Source: Candidatus Rokuibacteriota bacterium
GTDB taxonomy: Bacteria; Methylomirabilota; Methylomirabilia; Rokubacteriales; CSP1-6
Length of the DNA stretch: 64,000 nt
Reading direction: 5' to 3'
Assembly: GCA_003220435.1 (NCBI GenBank)
Contig: QHSL01000071.1
Location: forward strand, 1 to 64,000
Part shown: positions 57,923 through 64,000 of the stretch, in pieces
Position numbering within the stretch: the first letter of the stretch is position 1
Layout: the number at the start of each line of letters is the position of its first letter
Translations under genes and position numbers: made by a program
Notes under the pieces: model-generated
The model's database searches: none
Told to the model about the DNA's origin: nothing
Seen by the model: the letters and a program-made list of their open reading frames with translations, nothing else

Positions 57923-58900
57923 TCACCCGCGCTGGATTTCCAGCGGCATCAGCGTGTCGACGAGCGAGGCGCCGCCGTCAGCGTGGACGAGCTGGCCCGT
58001 GATCCAGCCGGCATCGGGAGAGCACAGCAGCGCCAACGCGTTGCCGATGTCGGCCGGCGTGCCCATGCGGCCCATCGGGGTCCAGCCGGCGGCGTGCCAA
58101 TCGCGGCCGATCTTCTGCGCCTCGGTCGGCAGGCCGTTGAAGACGCTGTCGTCGGTGAGCCCGGGGCTGAGCGAGTTCACTGTGATCCCGCGCGGCGCGA
58201 GCGCGACGGCGAAGTAGCGCACGAGCGACTCCATCGCCGCTTTCGCCGCGCCCATCGCGACCCACGGCTGCCAGGTGCCCTTCTGGGCGCCGGGCGCGTA
58301 GGTGACAGCGACGATCCGGCCGCCGGCGGCCATCATCGGCGCCGCCTGCTGGACGCCGACCAGGAACGCCTTGGCCTGTGAGTCGATCGCCTGGTCCCAG
58401 GCCTCGAGTGAGATCTCCATCGGCTTCTGGTAGAACTGCGCCAGCTCCGGCCGGGCATTCGCCACGAAGATGTCGAGTGTCCCGAACTGCTGCTTGACCT
58501 GGCCGAGCATCCGCCTCACATCGTCCACGCGGGAGACGTCGGCCTGTACCAGAAAACCGTCCGCGCCATGCTTGCGCACGCGCTCGAGCGTTTCCTTGGC
58601 GGCGACCTCGTTGACGTAGTAGTGGATGGCGACCCGGGCGCCGGCCTCCGCCAGCTTCAGCGCGATGCCCCGCCCGATGCCCCGCGATCCCCCGGTGACC
58701 AGCGCGTGCTTGCCCTTCAGTGACATGAGTTCCTCCCTGGCGATGGCCGCCGCGATCACCGCGGCGACGTCCTCGGCCCCCTCGATCGGCTCCTTCTGCC
58801 CCGTCCTCACTCGCTCGACCACGCCGCGGAACCCGCCCTCGCCCTTCGGGAACATCCGCACGATGAAGGTCAAGGGGCGATCCGCGCCGCGCTGCTCCAT
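57923..58900 (-). CDS. SDR oxidoreductase with an N-terminal small domain
   Basis: A 325-residue reading from ATG 58900. Residues about 59-325 are a classical SDR, close to FabG-like enoyl/ketoacyl reductases: cofactor motif TGGSRGIGRGIALKL, VSRVDDVRRML, and C-terminal GWITGQLVHADGG. The usual YxxxK active-site tyrosine region reads WVAMGAAKAAMESLVRY, with the lysine present but no tyrosine four residues before it. The first 58 residues (PLTFIVRMFPKGEGGFRGVV, RTGQKEPIEGAEDVAAVI) look like a separate small domain. An internal ATG at 58726 has its own GGGAGGAACTC, so a stand-alone SDR of 267 residues may also be made. It is the first gene of the envelope run. Confidence 0.82.
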   Translation of the reverse strand: MEQRGADRPLTFIVRMFPKGEGGFRGVVERVRTGQKEPIEGAEDVAAVIAAAIAREELMSLKGKHALVTGGSRGIGRGIALKLAEAGARVAIHYYVNEVAAKETLERVRKHGADGFLVQADVSRVDDVRRMLGQVKQQFGTLDIFVANARPELAQFYQKPMEISLEAWDQAIDSQAKAFLVGVQQAAPMMAAGGRIVAVTYAPGAQKGTWQPWVAMGAAKAAMESLVRYFAVALAPRGITVNSLSPGLTDDSVFNGLPTEAQKIGRDWHAAGWTPMGRMGTPADIGNALALLCSPDAGWITGQLVHADGGASLVDTLMPLEIQRG

Positions 58901-58992
58901 GCGAGCGTTTTCGCATCCGGGGCGTTCAAGATCCGTAGAGGTGAGCGTCAAAAGTCGCGTCAAAAGTGCTATGGTCGTGAGCCACCGGCCTC

Positions 58993-61900
58993 ATGGCGAA
59001 GCTCAACCTCGCGCTCCTCGGCGGCTTCCAGGCCCGGCTCGAGGCCGGTGCCGCCCTCGTTCTGCCCACCCGCAAGTCCCAGGCGCTGCTCGCCTATCTC
59101 GCGCTGCCGTCCGGGCAGTCGCATCCCCGCGACAAGCTGGCGGCGTTGCTCTGGGGCGGCATCCGCGAGGAGTCGGCGCGGGCGAGCCTCCGGCAGGCGC
59201 TGTTCTCCCTGCGCCGCGCGCTCGGCGAGGATGCGTCCGCCGTGCTGCGACAGGAGGGCGACCTGGTGGCGTTGAACCCGGTCGCGGTCGAGGTGGACGT
59301 TGCGAACTTCGAGAGCGCGGTGGCCCTCGAAACGACGGAATCGCTGGTCCGAGCGGTGGATCTGTATTGCGGCGATCTGCTGGCAGGTCTCGGTGTCGAC
59401 GAGACGCCATTCGAGGAGTGGCTCATCGGGGAGCGCGAACGGCTGCGCGAGCTGGCGCTCGAGGCGCTAGCGAAGCTACTGGCAAGCCAGCGGCGCGCAG
59501 GCGCGACGGCCGCTGCAGTCGGGACGGCGCTGCGCCTGCTGACGCTCGACCCCTTGCAGGAAGCCGTGCACCGCACGCTGATGCGGCTGTACGCCGACCT
59601 CGGACGACGTGGTGCCGCGCTCCGCCAGTACCAGCAGTGCGTCACGGTGCTTCAGCGGGAGCTCGGGACGGCGCCAGAGGCGGAGACGAAGCAGTTGTAT
59701 CAGGAGATCCTGCAACGGCGTCCCTCCGTTGCCATCGTCGAAACGATGGAGGACGTCCGCATCGACGAGGCAAGCGCGAGCCCCGGCATGCTGGTCGGCC
59801 GCGACGCCGAGCTCGGCACGCTTCGCGCGTTGCTCGACGAGGCTACGGCGGGGTCTGTGCGCATGGTGGCGCTCGTCGGCGACGCCGGAATAGGGAAGAG
59901 CCGCCTGGCGAACGCGCTCACGGCAGCGGCGCGGGCGAGGCGAGCGCGCGCCATCGTCGGGCGCTGCTACGAGAACGAGCGCATGCTGCCCTTCGCCCCG
60001 TGGATCGACGCGTTCCGCTCTGCGCGTCTGACTCCCGACGATGCGGACCTTCGCGTGCTGGAGCCCGTCTGGCGGGCCGAGCTGGCACGGCTGCTGCCCG
60101 AGCTCGCTCCGCCGGACCTCCTACACTCCGACGACCGCACGCGACTCTTCGAAGCGGTCAGCCGGCTCGTCGAAGCACTCGCCGTGCGACGCCCGCTCGT
60201 GATCCTCCTCGAGGACGTGCACTGGGCCGACGACGCCAGCATGGGATTGCTCGGCTACGTACGACGCCACCTGCACGGCGCGCGCGTGCTGATCGCGGTC
60301 ACCGCGAGAGCGGAGGAGCTCGCGGAGACCGCGGTGGTGCGGCAGGCTCTGGAGGATCTTCAAGACCAGCAGCGTCTCGTGAAGCTGGCGCTTGCGCCAT
60401 TGGATCGGAAAGACACGCTCGCGCTCGTCCACGCAACGGCTCGCACGGGCAGCGACCCGTCGACGTGGGAGCGACTCGGCGAGGACATCTGGACCGCGAG
60501 CGAGGGCAACCCCTTCATGGTCGTCGAAACCATCCGGGCGCTCGAGCAGGGCGCCGGTGGCGCCGTCCCACACCCACTCCCGCTCCCCGAGAAGGTGCGG
60601 CACGTGATCTCGCGGCGCGTGGAACGGCTGGGACACCACGCGCGCGAGCTCACCGTCGTCGCCGCCGTGATCGGTCGCGCCTTCGATTTTCCCGTCCTCC
60701 AGCAGGCCGCCGGTCTCGGAGAAGCGGACGCCGCGGCCGCGGTCGAGGAGCTGGTGCGCCGACGCGTGCTGCACGGCGTGGGCGAGCGGTTCGACTTCAC
60801 GCACGACCGGATCCGCGAAGTCGCGTACGACGCGTTGCTGATGCCACGACGGAGGCTCCTTCACCGCCGCGTCGCGGAGGCGATCGAGGCCTTCGTCGGG
60901 GTCGACCGCGATCCTCATGCGCTCGCGCTCGCTCGGCACTATCGGGAGGCCGGCGTCTGGGACAAGGCGGTGGCGTCCTTCCGCCAGGCCGGCGCGTACG
61001 CCATGGCGCGCGCCGGGTACCGGGAAGCGGTGGCCTGCCTGGAGCTGGCGCTCGAGGCCTTGGGCCACGTTGCGGGCGGACGCGAGACGACCGAGATCGC
61101 GGTCGACGTCCGTCTGGAGCTGCGAACCGCGCTCTACCCGCTGGGGGAATTCGGACGGACGCTCGCGTACCTGCGCGAGGCCCAACCGCTGGCCGAACAG
61201 CTGCACGACGATCGACGGCTGGGGCGGGTCTCGGCGTACCTGTGCGTCGCGTTGCGACGTCTCGGCGACTTCGAAGGCGCGATCGAGGCCGGAGAACGGA
61301 CGCTCTCCCGCGCCGCAGCGATCGACGACCTCCCTCTTCAGGTCGCCACGACGCTCTACCTTGCCCAGGCCCTCTGGTTCTCCGGCGCCGGTCATCGCGC
61401 GGTCGAGGTGTTCCGGAGGAACGTCACCGCGCTCACCAGCGACCAGCTCCGCCAGCGATTCGGGACTCCGGGGTACCCGGGGGTGTTCTCGATGACGGAC
61501 ATGGCGACCGTCCTCGCGGAGCGAGGAGAGCTCGACGAGGCGAAGAGCATTGGTGCGCAGGGGCTCGCGGTGGCCGAAGAGCTCGCTCATCCATTCACCA
61601 CGATCGCCGCGTGCCTTGCGATGGCCAGTGTATCGATCGCCGCCGGTGAGTTCGCGGAGGCTATAACTCGACTCGAACGGGCGCGGTCCTTGTGCGACGG
61701 CGGCGACTTTCCCGTCCAGCGCGTCTCCATGCTGGCGCGACTCGGGTATGCGTACGTCCGGAGTGGACGGCTCGTCGACGGCCTCGCGCTGCTGGAGGGG
61801 GCCGCCGAGCACGTCGATCGCATCGATGGATTCTGGCGGCCGACGCTGCTCGGCTGGCTCAGCGAAGGGTATCTCCTCGCCGGGCGCGTAGAGGATGCCG

Positions 61901-62232
61901 CGCAGGTCGCCGACCGAGCGCAGACGCTCACGCCCGGGAACGCCCCGAACGTTCGGGCGTCGATGCTTCGGCTCGGGGCGGAGGTCGCGTCGCACGGCGC
62001 CCAGGCAGACGTGGAGCGCGCGGCGGGACTGTATCGTGAGGCCGCTGTGCTCGCCGACGCCCTCGACCTTCGTCTGCTGCGCGCGCACTGCCATCTCGGA
62101 CTCGGTCGGCTGTATCGCTCGGCCGGCGATCCGGGAGGGCGCGCGGAACTCTCCGCGGCCGTCGACGCCTTTCGGTCGATGGGGGTCGCGTACTGGTTGT
62201 CGATCGCGCAATCCGAGCTCTTGAGCGCGTGA
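58993..62232 (+). CDS. BTAD-type giant transcriptional activator with AAA and TPR domains
   Basis: A 1079-residue cytoplasmic regulator. Residues about 1-95 are a winged-helix region (LALLGGFQARLE, RDKLAALLWGGIREESARAS), 100-245 a bacterial activator domain (BTAD) with LYCGDLLAGLGVDETPFEEW and RTLMRLYADLGRRGAALRQY, then an NTPase domain with Walker A GDAGIGKS (296-303) and Walker B LVILLEDVHWADD, and a TPR-rich C-terminal half (about 650-1079). This is the layout of SARP/MalT-like regulators; no LuxR helix-turn-helix is at the end. TATGGT at 58970-58975 may be its -10 box. It is divergent from the SDR and followed 4 bp later by a paralogue. Confidence 0.87.
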   Translation: MAKLNLALLGGFQARLEAGAALVLPTRKSQALLAYLALPSGQSHPRDKLAALLWGGIREESARASLRQALFSLRRALGEDASAVLRQEGDLVALNPVAVEVDVANFESAVALETTESLVRAVDLYCGDLLAGLGVDETPFEEWLIGERERLRELALEALAKLLASQRRAGATAAAVGTALRLLTLDPLQEAVHRTLMRLYADLGRRGAALRQYQQCVTVLQRELGTAPEAETKQLYQEILQRRPSVAIVETMEDVRIDEASASPGMLVGRDAELGTLRALLDEATAGSVRMVALVGDAGIGKSRLANALTAAARARRARAIVGRCYENERMLPFAPWIDAFRSARLTPDDADLRVLEPVWRAELARLLPELAPPDLLHSDDRTRLFEAVSRLVEALAVRRPLVILLEDVHWADDASMGLLGYVRRHLHGARVLIAVTARAEELAETAVVRQALEDLQDQQRLVKLALAPLDRKDTLALVHATARTGSDPSTWERLGEDIWTASEGNPFMVVETIRALEQGAGGAVPHPLPLPEKVRHVISRRVERLGHHARELTVVAAVIGRAFDFPVLQQAAGLGEADAAAAVEELVRRRVLHGVGERFDFTHDRIREVAYDALLMPRRRLLHRRVAEAIEAFVGVDRDPHALALARHYREAGVWDKAVASFRQAGAYAMARAGYREAVACLELALEALGHVAGGRETTEIAVDVRLELRTALYPLGEFGRTLAYLREAQPLAEQLHDDRRLGRVSAYLCVALRRLGDFEGAIEAGERTLSRAAAIDDLPLQVATTLYLAQALWFSGAGHRAVEVFRRNVTALTSDQLRQRFGTPGYPGVFSMTDMATVLAERGELDEAKSIGAQGLAVAEELAHPFTTIAACLAMASVSIAAGEFAEAITRLERARSLCDGGDFPVQRVSMLARLGYAYVRSGRLVDGLALLEGAAEHVDRIDGFWRPTLLGWLSEGYLLAGRVEDAAQVADRAQTLTPGNAPNVRASMLRLGAEVASHGAQADVERAAGLYREAAVLADALDLRLLRAHCHLGLGRLYRSAGDPGGRAELSAAVDAFRSMGVAYWLSIAQSELLSA

Positions 62233-62236
62233 CGGG

Positions 62237-64000
62237 ATGCTGCGTCTTCATCTGACGCTTCTCGGCGGCTTTCAGGCCCGACGTGGGTCCGGGGACGCCG
62301 TTGCCCTGCCCACGCGCAAGGCGCAGGCGCTCCTGGCCTACCTCGCGCTGCCACTCGGCCGAGCCCATCCCCGGGACAAGCTTGCATCGGTCCTCTGGGG
62401 CGGCATCCGCGAGGAATCCGCGCGGGCGAGTCTGCGGCAGGCGTTGTTCTCTCTCCGCCGAGCGCTGGGCGGAGAGGCATCCGCCGTGCTGCGACAGGAA
62501 GGCGACCTGGTGGCGTTGAGCCCGGCGGCGGTTGAAGTCGACGTCGCCGACTTCGAGCGCGCGGTGGCTACGGGGAGCGCCGAATCATTGGCGCGGGCGG
62601 CGGAGCTGTACCGCGGCGATCTGCTGGCCGGCCTCGGTGTCGACGAGACGCCGTTCGAAGAGTGGCTGCTGGGCGAGCGCGAGCGGCTGCGCGAGCTGGC
62701 GCTGGAAGGGCTGGCGAAGTTGCTGGCCCAGCAGCGCAAGGACGGAATGCTGGAGCCGGCGGTTCAGACAGCGCTGCGGCTGCTGATGCTAGACCCGCTG
62801 CAGGAGCCGGTGCACCGGACGCTGATGCGGCTCTATGCGCAGCTGGAGCGGCGCGGGGCGGCGCTCCGGCAATACCAGCAGTGCGTGAGCGTGATGCAGC
62901 GCGAGCTCGGCGTGGAGCCCCAGGCCGAGACGAAGGCGTTGTACCAGGAGATCCTCCGCGAGCGGCCTCGGCGGGCACGGCCGGACTCCGCGACGGAGCG
63001 CGGGGAGCTGTCGCAAGTGGTCGAGCACGGCGCGCTTGGCGCTACCGCCGAGACCGAGTTGATCGGGCGGACGGCGGACGTGGAACAGCTTTGTCGGACC
63101 CTCGACGCTGCGATCGCCGGCGCCGGGCGTGTCGTGGCGGTGCTGGGTGAGGGCGGCATCGGCAAGAGTCGTCTGGTCTCCGAGCTCGGAGGCGTCGCCG
63201 CCGGCCGGGGCATGACGGTCCTGCTCGGGCGTTCGTACGAGTCGGAGCAGATCCTGCCGTTCGGGCCATGGGTCGACGCGATGCGCGCGGGCCGCATCGC
63301 GGCCGACGCGGAGCTGCTCGCGCGCCTGGGCCCAACGCTGCGACCGGAGCTGGCGAGGCTGTTGCCCGAGATCGGCGACGCTCCGGCCGCGGGTAGCGGG
63401 GCGACCGATGCCCGCCTCGTCTTCGAGAGCGTCGCCCAGCTGATCACTCAGCTCGCTGAGCGTCGCCCGGTGCTGGTGGTGCTCGAGGACCTCCACTGGG
63501 CCGACGAGACCAGTGCGCGGCTGCTCGCCTTCGCCGGTCGCCGGCTCGCCGGCAGCCGGGTGGTTCTGATCGCCACCGCGCGCGAGGAAGAGATGGTCGA
63601 CGCGCCCGCGCTGCGGCGGGCGATCGACGATCTCCAGCGTGAGGACCGCGTGACGACCCTGGCGTTGCGGCCCCTGTCACGCCCGGACACGCTGGCGCTC
63701 GTCCGCGCCTTCGCGCGGCTCGGCGACGAGGCGGAGCTCGAACGGGTCGGCGAGCGCGCCTGGGCCGCGAGCGAGGGGAACCCCTTCGTCGCGGTCGAGA
63801 CGGTGCGCGCTCATGCCGACAACGCCTGGGTCGCTCACGAGGGAGGGCTCGCGCTCTCCGAGCGTGTCCGCGAGATCGTGGGCCGGCGTCTCGAGCGCCT
63901 GTCCGAGCGCGGACAGTCGCTTGCCGCCGTGGCGGCGGTGATCGGGCGAGAGTTCGAGTTCACGCTGCTCCAGCGGGCGGCGGGGCTCGAGGGCGAAGAG
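62237..64000 (+). CDS. Second BTAD-type giant activator, paralogue of the preceding gene (partial)
   Basis: An open frame of 588 codons from ATG 62237 that leaves the right edge without a stop. It repeats the plan of the previous gene: LTLLGGFQARRG, RDKLASVLWGGIREESARAS, a BTAD region with LYRGDLLAGLGVDETPFEEW and HRTLMRLYAQLERRGAALRQ, Walker A GEGGIGKS and Walker B VLVVLEDLHWADE, then SEGNPFVAVETVR. The first 240 residues are very close to its neighbour and the NTPase part is more diverged, which shows a tandem duplication. It starts 4 bp after the neighbour's stop, so the two are co-transcribed. Confidence 0.86.
   Translation, partial: MLRLHLTLLGGFQARRGSGDAVALPTRKAQALLAYLALPLGRAHPRDKLASVLWGGIREESARASLRQALFSLRRALGGEASAVLRQEGDLVALSPAAVEVDVADFERAVATGSAESLARAAELYRGDLLAGLGVDETPFEEWLLGERERLRELALEGLAKLLAQQRKDGMLEPAVQTALRLLMLDPLQEPVHRTLMRLYAQLERRGAALRQYQQCVSVMQRELGVEPQAETKALYQEILRERPRRARPDSATERGELSQVVEHGALGATAETELIGRTADVEQLCRTLDAAIAGAGRVVAVLGEGGIGKSRLVSELGGVAAGRGMTVLLGRSYESEQILPFGPWVDAMRAGRIAADAELLARLGPTLRPELARLLPEIGDAPAAGSGATDARLVFESVAQLITQLAERRPVLVVLEDLHWADETSARLLAFAGRRLAGSRVVLIATAREEEMVDAPALRRAIDDLQREDRVTTLALRPLSRPDTLALVRAFARLGDEAELERVGERAWAASEGNPFVAVETVRAHADNAWVAHEGGLALSERVREIVGRRLERLSERGQSLAAVAAVIGREFEFTLLQRAAGLEGEE

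Noticed and set aside
1-64000. CRISPR arrays, tRNA or rRNA genes, intact transposase or phage genes
   Set aside because: Looked for on both strands; no regularly spaced repeats, no tRNA-like T-loop contexts and no transposase or integrase motifs were seen.

Overview
The window is uniformly GC-rich, densely packed bacterial chromosome with no rRNA, tRNA, CRISPR array or intact insertion sequence that I can see. The mix of genes (a complete-looking hopanoid locus, an Mla-type outer-membrane lipid transport set, a cbb3-type oxidase, solute ABC transporters, amidohydrolases, cyclases, MDR and SDR dehydrogenases, BTAD-type giant regulators) fits a didermic, aerobic soil bacterium. The style is closest to what I know of Candidatus Rokubacteria / Methylomirabilota, but that placement is an inference, not something the sequence proves.

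Layout. 1-7.65 kb (minus strand): a partial peptide-type binding protein, a ketopantoate-reductase-like enzyme, a haem-bearing Vgb-like beta-propeller, then a terminal oxidase operon read from 7650 down to 3297: ccoN, a three-haem CcoO fusion, a CcoS-like protein, a CcoP-anchor-like protein, an unlisted 34-residue hydrophobic peptide and ctaG. 7.7-17 kb: an iron/polyamine-type ABC transporter whose permease is frame-disrupted and internally deleted but whose ATPase is intact, a GNAT-Nudix fusion, aromatic/xenobiotic-type catabolic genes (cupin dioxygenase, amidohydrolase, MDR, alpha/beta hydrolase, cyclase, MBL hydrolase), a gutted binding-protein gene and a gene-tail fragment. 17-29.5 kb: a UROD-superfamily gene, a two-component flavin monooxygenase set with a VOC dioxygenase, a cupredoxin/MBL pair, a CMD/HIBADH pair, malate synthase, a TfoX-like protein, a folate/biopterin-type transporter and a molybdopterin enzyme, followed by a 36-bp-arm inverted repeat.

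29.7-47.8 kb is an 18-kb hopanoid island of two divergent operons starting 44 bp apart. Minus strand: squalene-hopene cyclase, MlaE, MlaF, MlaD, an MlaC/HpnM protein, a ThDP decarboxylase, inositol-phosphate synthase, HpnN. Plus strand: a CruF-like carotenoid protein, HpnH, a small conserved-looking protein, HpnG, HpnA, HpnD, two zinc MDR dehydrogenases, a PagL-like lipid A deacylase, IspH. Almost every junction overlaps by 4 nt (ATGA or GTGA) or nearly so. Together they would make isoprenoid precursor, presqualene diphosphate, the hopane ring and the C35 side chain, and move the product toward the outer membrane. The two MDR genes sit where the still unassigned ribosylhopane-to-bacteriohopanetetrol reduction would be expected, and are the best candidate here for an undescribed step. 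A perfectly duplicated 44-bp unit between mlaE and mlaF carries tandem 13-14-codon minigenes.

47.9-58.9 kb: a Uma2-type nuclease, then a run of ten minus-strand genes from an SDR down to two membrane proteins, most of them secreted, lipidated or membrane proteins of unknown role (with an OmpA protein, an M48 protease and a CarboxypepD_reg protein). 59-64 kb: two tandem BTAD/AAA/TPR giant regulators, the second running off the right edge. Several genes lack a Shine-Dalgarno sequence and instead have a TAnnnT box 6-8 nt before the start codon, which points to leaderless transcripts. No stretch over 300 bases lacks a gene.
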